64,000 nucleotides of DNA from JACCXG01 sp963785755 (GTDB lineage Bacteria > Acidobacteriota > Vicinamibacteria > Vicinamibacterales > 2-12-FULL-66-21), in assembly GCA_963785755.1 (NCBI GenBank), contig CAWAXG010000058.1, positions 129,783 through 193,782 of the forward strand. The letters run 5' to 3'. Within the stretch, counting starts at the first letter, position 1. The number at the start of each line of letters is the position of its first letter. Both the position numbers and the translations under genes were made by a program. The notes below the pieces were generated by a model. It made no database searches. It was given only the letters and a program-made list of their open reading frames with translations, and had not been told where the DNA came from. Shown here piece by piece: positions 41,901 to 48,929 of the stretch.

Positions 41901-43414
41901 AGCTGTGCTCCGTGCAGAACGTGCGCGGGGGCAGCCCAGGCTTCATCGTGACCTTGAGCCTGGCCAACGCCGAGACGCCAATCGCGCGGCTCAAATCGGA
42001 CCAGCCTGCCGCGACGGCGCAGAGCGTGACCAAGCCGATCCAGCCGGGCGTCTACTACCCCCAGGCCATCGCCGGTGGCACCGTCTACGGCCTTGCGTTC
42101 GATCCGATCTCCGCCGGCACGACATCGGTTACCGTCACCGGCCCGGCTGGCGTGCTCACGATGTCGACGACGGGAGTGCGGCCCGTCACGATCTCCGGCC
42201 CGGTGATCACCGTGCAGGGCACGCAGACCGTCGGAGCCGGGCTGCAGCTGAGCACATCTGCCCAGCTCGGCGCGTCGCAGCATGGGGGCGTGACGGTGAC
42301 CGTCCAGAGCAGCGATCCCACGCGCGTGCTCGTGTCGCCCGACGCGGCCACGCCCGGGACGGCATCCTTCACCACGAATGTGGCCAACGGCACGATGTTC
42401 GTTCCCTATCACGTGCAAGGCGTTGAAAACGTCACCGGTTCGGCGAACGTGACCGTGTCCGCGCCAGGCTTCACCAGCGCGGGGCACAGCGTGCAGGTGG
42501 CCGTGACGGGAGTGGAAATCCACAACCTGGACGCGGGCCAGACGAACCTTTCGCCCGACGACGTGGATTTCTATTTCCAGGTCGGCCTGCCGTGCGCCGG
42601 CAACACTCAGCTGTGCTCCGTGCAGAACGTGCGCGGGGGCAGCCCAGGCTTCATCGTGACCTTGAGCCTGGCCAACGCCGAGACGCCAATCGCGCAGCTG
42701 AAATCAGACCAGCCTGCTGCCACGGGCCAGAGTGTGACCAAGCCGATCCAACCGGGCGTCTACTACCCCCAGGCCATCGCCGGTGGCACCGTCTACGGCC
42801 TTGCGTTCGATCCGATCTCCGCCGGCACGACATCGGTCACCGTCACCGGCCCGGCGGGCGTGCTCACGATGTCGACGACGGGAGTGCGGCCCGTCACGAT
42901 CGCGGGTCCGGTCATCACAGGTACAGGGCGCGCAGATTGTCGGCGCCGGGCTGCAGGTGAGCACTTATGCCATCCTCGGCGCGTCGCAGCACGGGGGCGT
43001 GACGATGACCGTCCAGAGCAGCGATCCAACGCGTGTTCTCGTCTCGCCCGACGCGGCCACGCCCGGGACTGCATCGTTCACCACGAACGTGGCCAACGGC
43101 GCGACGTTCGTTCAGTATCACGTGCAGGGCGTGGAAAACGTGATCGGTTCGGCGGACGTGACAGTGTCCGCGCCCGGGTTCGCCAGTGCGAGGTACACCG
43201 TGCAGGTCGCGGCTTCAGGTGTGGAAATCCACAACCTGGACGCGATGCAGACGAATCTTTCACCCGAAGACATCGACATGTACGTGCAGGTCGGGCTGCC
43301 TTGCGCCGGCAACACCCAGCTTTGCAGCGTGCAGAACGTGCGCGCCGGCAGTCCTGGCTTCGTCGTGACCCTCGCCAACTCGAACCAGAACGTCGGGCGC
43401 TTGCGCTCGGATGA
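38627..43414 (+). CDS. Giant exported repeat protein, segment 4
   Basis: Meaningful from about 38615 to 42919. It finishes the strand-rich domain (FELLSFGSRTGVFSAIDGSG). A DUF11 domain follows (DLAIANLDAPDPVAVGTVLVYSL, LGTIPNGATATIVIFVTP), then a third beta-helix (NTNDSGAGSLRQAILDANAN, GNRIGTDPGG, NVISGNGLSG) with its cap (QIDYFASPVCDGTGNGEG). Three to four Ig/Calx-beta-like domains come next (ISLSRASVQPIGVGRSETVT; LNVAFGQTTTLPVSIGPSP), and finally the first two of four 235-residue tandem repeats and the start of the third. After PVIT at 42919 the frame degenerates and segment 5 continues. Confidence 0.75.
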   Translation: MVKTGPSGTLMLSGVSFTTTGALQMRLGPVSDRVVSDAAGALGGTLEVRLVPGFTPTDGEQFELLSFGSRTGVFSAIDGSGQTYTPSYTPTGVTLVVGSGAGADLAIANLDAPDPVAVGTVLVYSLTVTNNGPGTATDVTVTDALPPTVTFVSAVPSQGACTGTATIECTLGTIPNGATATIVIFVTPTLTGPISSTATVATTSVDSVAANNTATAGTNVVNANQTFVVTNTNDSGAGSLRQAILDANANVSAQDSILFNIPGAGPHTIRPASALPTIADPALIYGTSQPGYIDHPVIVLDGTEAGPLSNGLSITAGNSFVYGLAITRFGTGGAAEDVGGAGIVVLQGVGSNGFSGNYLGLDANGQPQPNRSDGIFIDRSPGNFIGGLDGEGNVISGNGRNGITLNGVETAGTLVVGNRIGTDPGGQSASANGSYGVEIFDAPANFIGITEGNVISGNGLSGIRISGATARFNNIAGNVIGADAGGSEPVPNGGSGIVIRANAGDNSIGALGALTANVIAFNEQSGVALESGVNNGVRGNSIHGNAQLGIDLGVAGVTANDAADADDGANTLQNYPVLTAEVGGVRGTINTLPNEAIQIDYFASPVCDGTGNGEGVTFLGTVGIFTDANGNANVPFIAVAAGQFVTATATNASNNTSEFSACVEVTQGISLSRASVQPIGVGRSETVTVTLNEPAPAGGTVVTVTSDAPGIASISAPGTASIPEGETTGQVTVNGVDAGGTTLRANAPGYQEGTLAIAVTLNLINTPATLNVAFGQTTTLPVSIGPSPAAAGGLTVDIVSANPSIIEVITPQVTVLEGALSANATVRGAGLGTADVTVSNPLYASSSTAVTSSAELNILQGSASFNNGLPPPVLTVRLETSGTPLAALSSLVVTLSSDNTACVTVPATVTIPAGLVSTTFQPAYGGTASLPCSAVVTATSGVLTSDTVTVTANPQAVITMPGATTVGSGLAASATAWLGSTSHGGVTVTVQSNDPARVLVSPDTTTAGAASIEISVPNGQTSVSYYVQGLESVTGSADVSVSAPNFTGGTHSVQVVPAGVEIHNLNDGITTLSEDDVDWYMQVGLPCAGNTQLCSVQNVRGGSPGFIVTLSLANAETPIARLKSDQPAATAQSVTKPIQPGVYYPQAIAGGTVYGLAFDPISAGTTSVTVTGPAGVLTMSTTGVRPVTISGPVITVQGTQTVGAGLQLSTSAQLGASQHGGVTVTVQSSDPTRVLVSPDAATPGTASFTTNVANGTMFVPYHVQGVENVTGSANVTVSAPGFTSAGHSVQVAVTGVEIHNLDAGQTNLSPDDVDFYFQVGLPCAGNTQLCSVQNVRGGSPGFIVTLSLANAETPIAQLKSDQPAATGQSVTKPIQPGVYYPQAIAGGTVYGLAFDPISAGTTSVTVTGPAGVLTMSTTGVRPVTIAGPVITGTGRADCRRRAAGEHLCHPRRVAARGRDDDRPEQRSNACSRLARRGHARDCIVHHERGQRRDVRSVSRAGRGKRDRFGGRDSVRARVRQCEVHRAGRGFRCGNPQPGRDADESFTRRHRHVRAGRAALRRQHPALQRAERARRQSWLRRDPRQLEPERRALALG

Positions 43415-44315
43415 GCCCGTCGCGACGGGCCAGAGCGTGACCAAGCCAATCAAGCCAGGCTTCTATTACCCGCAGCCTACTGGCACTGGGACGTCCTACG
43501 GGCTCGCATTCGATCCGCTGGCGAACGGCACGACTTCGGTCACCGTCTCAGGTCCGGCCGGCGTGCTCACCATGACGGCGACCGGAGTTCGTGCTGTCAC
43601 GGTCACGACGCCGACGATTGTTCCATCGCCCACTTCTGTAACCGTCGGAGCGGGTCTGCAGGTGTCAGCGTCGGCGTTCCTCGGGGCCTCACAGCATGGC
43701 GGCGTCACGCTCACCGTCACCAGCAGCGCCCCTTCGGTGATGGTGGTGTCAGCCGACCACACCGCCGCCGGTCAGGGTTCGATTGGGATTCCGGTCGCAA
43801 ACGGTACGACCCACGTGCCCCTTTACATCCAGGGCCTCGAGAATGCCGCAGGGGTGGCGACGTTGACCTTGTCGGCGCCCGGGTTCACGAGCGCGAACAT
43901 CACGGTGACGGTCTCGCCGCCGGCGGTCGAAATACACGGGTTGCCCGTGAGTGTCGCGGCCGGATCCGCGAATGTCATGGGCTGGTACGTGCAGGTGGGG
44001 CTGCCGAACGATTTGGGTACGTTCTTGACCCAGGTGCAGAACGTGCGCGGCGGGTCGCCGGGGTTCGTGATCACGCTGACGAACGGGACGGCAGGTGTGG
44101 CACAGCTCGCATCGGATGAGCCCGCGGCGACCGGGCAGAGCGTGACCAAGCCGATCCAGCCTGGCTATTACTACCCGCAGCCGGTGCCGGGCGGGACATT
44201 TTACGGGCTCGCGTTCGATCCTCTGGCCCCCGGCAGCACGACAGTCAGGGCGACCGGACCGTTCAACACGATCACGACGGCGCAGGGCGTACGGACGGTC
44301 GTGATCACACCCTGA
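41497..44315 (+). repeat. Four tandem repeats of about 705 bases (235 residues)
   Basis: Units begin near 41497, 42208, 42913 and 43618, each opening with a VGAGLQ-type strand, then the LGASQHGGVTVTVQS, VEIHNL and SVQNVRGGSPGF motifs. Units 1 and 2 are nearly identical in DNA over their second halves (41871-42200 against 42583-42912, only scattered differences), while units 3 and 4 are progressively diverged. This fits recent duplication or gene conversion. Confidence 0.85.
42783..44315 (+). CDS. Giant exported repeat protein, segment 5 (C-terminus)
   Basis: Meaningful from about 42921 to the stop at 44315. It holds the third and fourth long repeats: QIVGAGLQVSTYAILGASQHG, VLVSPDAATPGTASFTTNVA, VEIHNLDAMQTNLSPEDIDM and PCAGNTQLCSVQNVRAGSPG. 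The fourth copy is more diverged (PNDLGTFLTQVQNVRGGSPG). The protein ends on GVRTVVITP without any hydrophobic helix, LPXTG, PEP-CTERM or type IX signal. The chain is therefore either released, held by its partners, or retained by the dockerin-like module. The stop lies 12 bases before the stop of the convergent kinase. Confidence 0.75.
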   Translation: MAPSTALRSIRSPPARHRSPSPARRACSRCRRRECGPSRSRVRSSQVQGAQIVGAGLQVSTYAILGASQHGGVTMTVQSSDPTRVLVSPDAATPGTASFTTNVANGATFVQYHVQGVENVIGSADVTVSAPGFASARYTVQVAASGVEIHNLDAMQTNLSPEDIDMYVQVGLPCAGNTQLCSVQNVRAGSPGFVVTLANSNQNVGRLRSDEPVATGQSVTKPIKPGFYYPQPTGTGTSYGLAFDPLANGTTSVTVSGPAGVLTMTATGVRAVTVTTPTIVPSPTSVTVGAGLQVSASAFLGASQHGGVTLTVTSSAPSVMVVSADHTAAGQGSIGIPVANGTTHVPLYIQGLENAAGVATLTLSAPGFTSANITVTVSPPAVEIHGLPVSVAAGSANVMGWYVQVGLPNDLGTFLTQVQNVRGGSPGFVITLTNGTAGVAQLASDEPAATGQSVTKPIQPGYYYPQPVPGGTFYGLAFDPLAPGSTTVRATGPFNTITTAQGVRTVVITP

Positions 44316-44327
44316 GCCATTCAGGAA

Positions 44328-45518
44328 TCAGCGAGAGGACGGCAGCGCCGCGAGACGCTTGCGGGCGTCGGCGGCCAGCGGATCGCGCGAGTCGTCAGGC
44401 CTCAACGCGAGGAACTTTCGATAGTTGTCGGCGGCGGCCGGGCTGGTGCTGTTGATACCCTCGTGCGCGCGACCCAGCCAGTACGGAATCGGCGCGAGGT
44501 AGCGGAACGTCGGCACGTCGTCCAGGAAGACGGCCGTCGCCTCGCCGCGGCGCTTCTCGGCCTGCTCCAGCTCCACGAGCGCGGATCGCGGCTCGCCGCC
44601 GCCGACGTAGGTCATGCCCAGCAAGAAGCGGCCGAGCCAGAGATCCGAGAACGTCTTCGCGCGATCGAGCGCGTCGCGTCCGTCGGCGAACCGGCCGGCG
44701 GTGCGCGCGATCTCGGCTTCGATGATCGCCGCGTAGGCGCGGCTGCGGCGCTGGAACTGTCTGCCGAGATCCGACGCGATGGCCTGCGCCTCGGCCCGGC
44801 GGCCCGCGCGTAGAAGCACGAACGCGGCGGGCACGAGCGTCGCGTCTTCCCGGGTCAACGCGATCGCTCTTGTACGACGCGGACCGCGTCGGATCCACGA
44901 TTCAGCGCGAGATGAACCTCGGCGAGCGCCGCGAGCTTCGCGGCGCGGGCCAGCCGGTTGTTCGTCGCGGCGTCCGCGGCAATTCCATCCGTGAGCAGCT
45001 TCTCGGCCTCGCCCCATCGGCCGTGGTACATGGCGAGATCCGCCAGGCCGTGCGCCGCGTGGGACGCGCCGGCGGCCCCGGTTGCGGCCATGCCGTCGTA
45101 CGCCTCGCGCATGCGTTGAAAGTCCGATGCTGCGAACGCGACGGCCGCGAGCGGAAGATACGCCCTGTATTGCGTCTGGCTCTGTGCGAGCACCGTGCGG
45201 GTCTCGGCCTCGGCGGTCTTCAAGTCGCCCGCATACATCGCGTAGAGCGCGTAGTTCTGACGCGTCCGTGGGTTCTTCGGGTAGAGCTCGACCGCGCGGC
45301 GGCCGATCTCGATGGCCTTCGGGAAGTCGAGTCGATGGAAGTACACGTACGCCAGATTGCTGAGGCCGGCTCGATCCGCGGGATACAACGCCACCAGCTT
45401 CTCGAAGTTCTCGATCGCCTGCTCGTTGTTCGCGCCGGGTCCCGCGAACCACAACCCGAGGGTCCGGAACCGCTCGCGCTCCGTCATCCGGTCCATGAAC
45501 TCCAGGGCCTTCTTCCAT
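44328..45518 (-). CDS. C-terminal TPR part of the Ser/Thr kinase (frameshifted)
   Basis: Meaningful only from about 44870 down to the stop at 44328: IALTREDATLVPAAFVLLRAGRRAEAQAIASDLG, then GEPRSALVELEQAEKRRGE and YRKFLALRPDDSRDPLAADARKRL. These are TPR-like helices and the C-terminus expected for the kinase in the next entry. That entry's own frame ends abruptly after DAVRVVQ at the same point. A one-base shift at about 44868-44875 joins them. The upstream part of this reading frame (to 45518) is Arg/Gly-rich shadow and should be ignored. Confidence 0.75.
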   Translation of the reverse strand: MEEGPGVHGPDDGARAVPDPRVVVRGTRREQRAGDRELREAGGVVSRGSSRPQQSGVRVLPSTRLPEGHRDRPPRGRALPEEPTDASELRALRDVCGRLEDRRGRDPHGARTEPDAIQGVSSARGRRVRSIGLSTHARGVRRHGRNRGRRRVPRGARPGGSRHVPRPMGRGREAAHGWNCRGRRDEQPAGPRREARGARRGSSRAESWIRRGPRRTRAIALTREDATLVPAAFVLLRAGRRAEAQAIASDLGRQFQRRSRAYAAIIEAEIARTAGRFADGRDALDRAKTFSDLWLGRFLLGMTYVGGGEPRSALVELEQAEKRRGEATAVFLDDVPTFRYLAPIPYWLGRAHEGINSTSPAAADNYRKFLALRPDDSRDPLAADARKRLAALPSSR

Positions 45519-47353
45519 TCCACCGTGGCCTCGTCGCGGCGTCCCAGATTGAAGTACACCGTTGCGAGGCCGGAGTAGGCGCGACCGAAGTTCGGGTCCT
45601 GCGCGATGGCCCTCTGGTAGTGCGCGATCGATTCCTGCTGGCGTCCGCTCGACGACAGGTCCTGCGCGACCGAGTAGCTCTGGAGCGCCTCCAGCGAAGC
45701 GGCCGTCACCGTTTCGGCTGCCTGCCGGCGCGCGCTCTGCGGGGTGGTGTCGCCGAGGGCGTCGCGCAGTTTCGAGGCCACCGTTTCGACGCCGGCGAGG
45801 ACTCGTGACTTGTCGGAGACCTGCGCTTCGTGCCCGGCGAGGACGTTGCCGTTGGCCGGGTCGACCGCACTGACCGCAATGCTGTAGTCGTTGCCGCGCC
45901 TCGCCACGACGCCGGTCAACACGAACTTGATGCCTTCGCGCTCCGCCACGAGGCGCGCGGCGGCGGCGTCGAGCGGCGCGGGAGAGCCGGGTGGGAGCCG
46001 GTTCAGCTGCGCGATCAGTGACTGCGCGGTCACCCTCGAATAGCTCGTGATGAACGACGCCCCCTCGATGGCGATGCCGAGGGCCTGCTCGAGTGATCCG
46101 GTGAAGACCGGATCGCCGGCCTGATTGTCGAAGTCGGCAATCAAGACCGACACAGGGTCGCGCGCCGCCGCTGGCTCAGGCGATGGGCTGGCGTTCGGCC
46201 GGAGGAACATCCACGCCGCGAGCACGGCCGACACCGCGAGCGCGACGCCGGCCGCGACGAGCGGCAGGATTGCGCGCTTCGGAGCCTCGACTGCCGCCGT
46301 CCGACGCTCGTGCCCTTCGGTGTCGAGGCGATCGAGGGCCTCCTGGAGCTCCTTCGTTGTCTGGAACCGCGCCGCCGGATCCGGCTCGAGGCACCTCGCG
46401 ACCAGCGCGTCGAGCGGCTCGGGAATCGCCGGGTCGATCGTGCGCAACCGCGGGGGCGCGTGCGATGCCCGTTCGATGAGCAGGGCGAGCGCCGTGTCGC
46501 CGACGCTCGACCCGCGCTTTCCGACGAGCATCTCGGAGACGATCAGCCCGAACGCGTAGATGTCGGCCCGCTGGTCGACCGGCTTCCCGAGGGCCTGCTC
46601 CGGCGCCATGTACGCGATCGTCCCCACGATCGCGCCGGAGGCCGTCGCAACCGTCCCCGCATCGATCGACTGTGCGATGCCGAAATCGGTAATCAGGGCC
46701 TTCTCGGTGTCGTCGATGAGAATGTTCGCGGGCTTGAGGTCCCGGTGAATGACCCCCACTTCGTGTGCCGCGCGCAATCCCGACACGATCTGGCGTGCCA
46801 GCGAGAGCGTACGAACCACCGGCAGCCTGCCCGCGGTGGCGAGCAGGCGAGCCAGGTCCGTCCCCTTGACGAACGGCATCGTGATGTACTTGACGCCGTC
46901 GATCTCGCCGAGATCGTGGATGCGGATGACGTTGGAGTGCGTGACCTGCCGCGCGAGCACGAGCTCACGTTTGAACCGCCGCTCGAGCTCCTGCACGGCT
47001 GACGGATCCGACTGGGGCTTGATGATTTTCAGCGCCAGCGAGAGCCCGAGCTCGGAGTCCCACACGTGGTACACGGCGCCCATGCCGCCGGTGCCCAGCA
47101 GGTTGATGATCTGATAGCGGTGCCCGAAAGTCTGGCCGGGGACCATGCCGCCGCCAGCGGTCCCCCCGTTCGTCCACAGACCGCCCGCCGATGCGGCGAC
47201 GGTCTCCGCGTCCGGCGCGGCTCCGATCCGGAAGCTATCCGGCGGCGTCAGGGACGCTGCGGCGCCGCCAAGCCAGGGGAGAGGCGTCGTACAGACGACG
47301 CAGCTCTTGGCTGATTCCGGTGCCTTCGTTCCGCACGCTGGGCACGTGATCAT
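44855..47353 (-). CDS. Zinc-ribbon Ser/Thr protein kinase with TPR sensor region
   Basis: 832 residues, about 1,000 with the C-terminal part at 44328. An N-terminal zinc ribbon (CPACGTKAPESAKSCVVC) precedes a Pkn-type kinase at about residues 78-345. Visible motifs are LLGTGGMGAVY, LALKIIK, HRDLKPANIL, DFGIAQS and APEQALG; the catalytic residues are intact. A membrane helix lies near 370-393 (AAGVALAVSAVLAAWMFL). Outside it come a domain reading VLIADFDNQAGDPVFTGSLEQAL (a common FlgO/TolB-like prefix) and many TPRs (FGRAYSGLATVYFNLGRRDEA). It would sense an external cue and phosphorylate cytoplasmic targets. It is convergent with the giant protein gene and separated from it by 12 bases. Confidence 0.9.
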   Translation of the reverse strand: MITCPACGTKAPESAKSCVVCTTPLPWLGGAAASLTPPDSFRIGAAPDAETVAASAGGLWTNGGTAGGGMVPGQTFGHRYQIINLLGTGGMGAVYHVWDSELGLSLALKIIKPQSDPSAVQELERRFKRELVLARQVTHSNVIRIHDLGEIDGVKYITMPFVKGTDLARLLATAGRLPVVRTLSLARQIVSGLRAAHEVGVIHRDLKPANILIDDTEKALITDFGIAQSIDAGTVATASGAIVGTIAYMAPEQALGKPVDQRADIYAFGLIVSEMLVGKRGSSVGDTALALLIERASHAPPRLRTIDPAIPEPLDALVARCLEPDPAARFQTTKELQEALDRLDTEGHERRTAAVEAPKRAILPLVAAGVALAVSAVLAAWMFLRPNASPSPEPAAARDPVSVLIADFDNQAGDPVFTGSLEQALGIAIEGASFITSYSRVTAQSLIAQLNRLPPGSPAPLDAAAARLVAEREGIKFVLTGVVARRGNDYSIAVSAVDPANGNVLAGHEAQVSDKSRVLAGVETVASKLRDALGDTTPQSARRQAAETVTAASLEALQSYSVAQDLSSSGRQQESIAHYQRAIAQDPNFGRAYSGLATVYFNLGRRDEATVEWKKALEFMDRMTERERFRTLGLWFAGPGANNEQAIENFEKLVALYPADRAGLSNLAYVYFHRLDFPKAIEIGRRAVELYPKNPRTRQNYALYAMYAGDLKTAEAETRTVLAQSQTQYRAYLPLAAVAFAASDFQRMREAYDGMAATGAAGASHAAHGLADLAMYHGRWGEAEKLLTDGIAADAATNNRLARAAKLAALAEVHLALNRGSDAVRVVQERSR

Positions 47354-47471
47354 CTGCAGGGGAACGCTCCCAATGGGTCCATGAACGGCAGGGCTGGATT
47401 ATCGCTCAGTTCCGGGCCCGCTGTCCCACGGCCGGGCGGCAAAAAAGGGGGTCGACCCTCTCTGGTCCTCG

Positions 47472-47547
47472 CTCGTAGCGCGGGGCTTCAGCCCCGGATC
47501 CGATCGCGTCGAACTGTCCGAAGGCGGCGCCGAAGCGCCGCACTACG
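47472..47547. repeat. REP-like GTAGCGC palindromic element, second copy
   Basis: Starts CGTAGCGC with hairpin GGGGCTTCAGCCCC, then a spacer, then hairpin GCGGCGCCGAAGCGCCGC and the inverted end GCACTACG. Same architecture as 26764-26818: two unlike stems bounded by inverted CGTAGYGC ends. It lies just downstream of the DUF58 stop on the minus strand and upstream of the kinase promoter. Confidence 0.75.
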
Positions 47548-47552
47548 GGTGT

Positions 47553-48929
47553 CTAGAGAACACCCCGCTCTTTCACCTCGAGATAGCGATCGACGAGACC
47601 GCCGGCGAGGCCATCGGGAGACGATTCGATTACGAGCGCGCCGTGCTGGCGCAGGCCGCGCAGCAGCGACTCGCGCCGGTCGCTCGCCTCCTGTGCCGCG
47701 ACCACGCGATACATGTCCGTGGCGGTCGACGGCCGCAGCGTCGTGACCGCCTCGATCTCCGGCTGCCGCATCGTCGCAAACAGCAGGACGTGCCGCGGCA
47801 CGAGGCCGGAGGCGTATTCGATGACGTCGGGGACGCCGGCGGTTTCCGCGACTTCGGTGAGCCAGACGATCAGCGCCCGGCGCTTCTGACCGGCGCGCAA
47901 TGCAGCGGCGGCAGCGCCGTGGTCCGCTTCGACCGCTTCGGCGCGAACCAGCGCCATGGCTTCGGTGAGGTCGCGCAGATGACCGGCGCCGCGCGCGGGG
48001 GCCAGGCGATGTTGAATCCGGCGGCCGTACGCGAGCAGGCCGACGTTGTCGCCCGAGGTCATCGCGACCTGCGCGAGGGCGAGCGCCGCGGTCGTCGCCC
48101 GATCGAGCAGCGTCTGATTGCCGGTTCGCGCGCGCAGCAGGCGGCCGCCATCGACGAGGAGCCACACGGTCTGGCTGCGTTCGGGTTGGTAGATACGCGT
48201 GACGAGCCTGGCGCGCCGCGCCGAGGCGCTCCAGCTCACGTCACGGCGGTCGTCTCCCGCGCGGTATTCGCGCAGCCGATCGAACTCGCGTCCGCCGCCG
48301 GCGCGCCGCGCGCGGCGCTTCTCGACGGCGACCTGATGGCTGCGGATCAGATACATCGAATGGCGGCGCGCTTCGAGCAGATCCGGATAGACGCGCACGG
48401 TCTGCTCGAGTGGCGCTTCCGCCCAGCGCTCCAGCAGGCCCCACGCGCTGCGCCACTCGATCACGACCTGGCCGGCGCGGGCGTCGCCCCGTTCACGTGG
48501 CGCGACGTCGTACTGCCCGGCGGCCGATCGGCCCGGCGGCGCCACGAGGTCGAGACGCGCCGGATCACCGCCGAGCGCCGCCGCCGCGTGATCCGTGAGT
48601 CGCGCCATGATCGCGATCGTGCCGTCGTTCGAGAGCTGCAGTGAAACGGTGACCGGCGTCCCGAGCGTGAGCGCGCCTCCCCATGACCGCGTCACTCGAA
48701 GGGCACCCGGGCGCGGGAGACGCCAGCCGTCGATCACCACCGCAGCTGCGACGATCGCGTTCCAGACGAACATGACTGCGACGGCGCGCCGATCGATCCA
48801 GGCTGGCGCCAGCCAGAGCAGGCCGACTCCGAACAGCAGCGCGGCACGCGCGGTCGGTGCGCCTGCCCATCGCCGGACGGAACGGGCGGCGGCGGAGACC
48901 GGCGGCGCCGCCAGCCGACCAGGTCTCAT
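47553..48929 (-). CDS. DUF58-domain protein
   Basis: 458 residues: two N-terminal membrane helices, then the DUF58 core with its hallmark GGREFDRLREYRAGDDRRDVSWSASAR, a VWA-like beginning TVWLLVDGGRLL, and LTEVAETAGVPDVIEYA. These proteins accompany MoxR ATPases and are thought to present substrates or cofactors for chaperone-like activation of extracytoplasmic complexes. The start overlaps the MoxR stop by four bases, so they are translated together. The REP-like element follows the stop. Confidence 0.92.
   Translation of the reverse strand: MRPGRLAAPPVSAAARSVRRWAGAPTARAALLFGVGLLWLAPAWIDRRAVAVMFVWNAIVAAAVVIDGWRLPRPGALRVTRSWGGALTLGTPVTVSLQLSNDGTIAIMARLTDHAAAALGGDPARLDLVAPPGRSAAGQYDVAPRERGDARAGQVVIEWRSAWGLLERWAEAPLEQTVRVYPDLLEARRHSMYLIRSHQVAVEKRRARRAGGGREFDRLREYRAGDDRRDVSWSASARRARLVTRIYQPERSQTVWLLVDGGRLLRARTGNQTLLDRATTAALALAQVAMTSGDNVGLLAYGRRIQHRLAPARGAGHLRDLTEAMALVRAEAVEADHGAAAAALRAGQKRRALIVWLTEVAETAGVPDVIEYASGLVPRHVLLFATMRQPEIEAVTTLRPSTATDMYRVVAAQEASDRRESLLRGLRQHGALVIESSPDGLAGGLVDRYLEVKERGVL

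Larger units (their letters stand above)
28853..44315 (+). other. Reconstructed giant gene for a secreted multi-repeat protein (about 5,150 codons)
   Basis: Five overlapping reading frames in this interval read as one protein when a single base is removed at four places: one C of the CCCC run at 36100-36103, one C at 37646-37647, the G at 38614, and one G at 42920-42921. Across each point the sequence resumes exactly where the family pattern predicts (for example NFP then VLSS; AFND then GAGIS; GSIL then NAGRM; PVIT then VQGAQ). The order is signal peptide, BNR-like propeller with dockerin-like pair, NPDLE tract, Ig, DUF11, FG-GAP, DUF11, beta-helix, DUF11, beta-helix, autotransporter-like strands, DUF11, beta-helix, Ig-like domains, four long repeats. 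No C-terminal anchor or sorting signal is visible. Confidence 0.8.

Noticed and set aside
36095..42925. Programmed ribosomal frameshifting in the giant gene
   Set aside because: The shift sites share no slippery heptamer or downstream structure, and similar single shifts occur in unrelated genes in the window.
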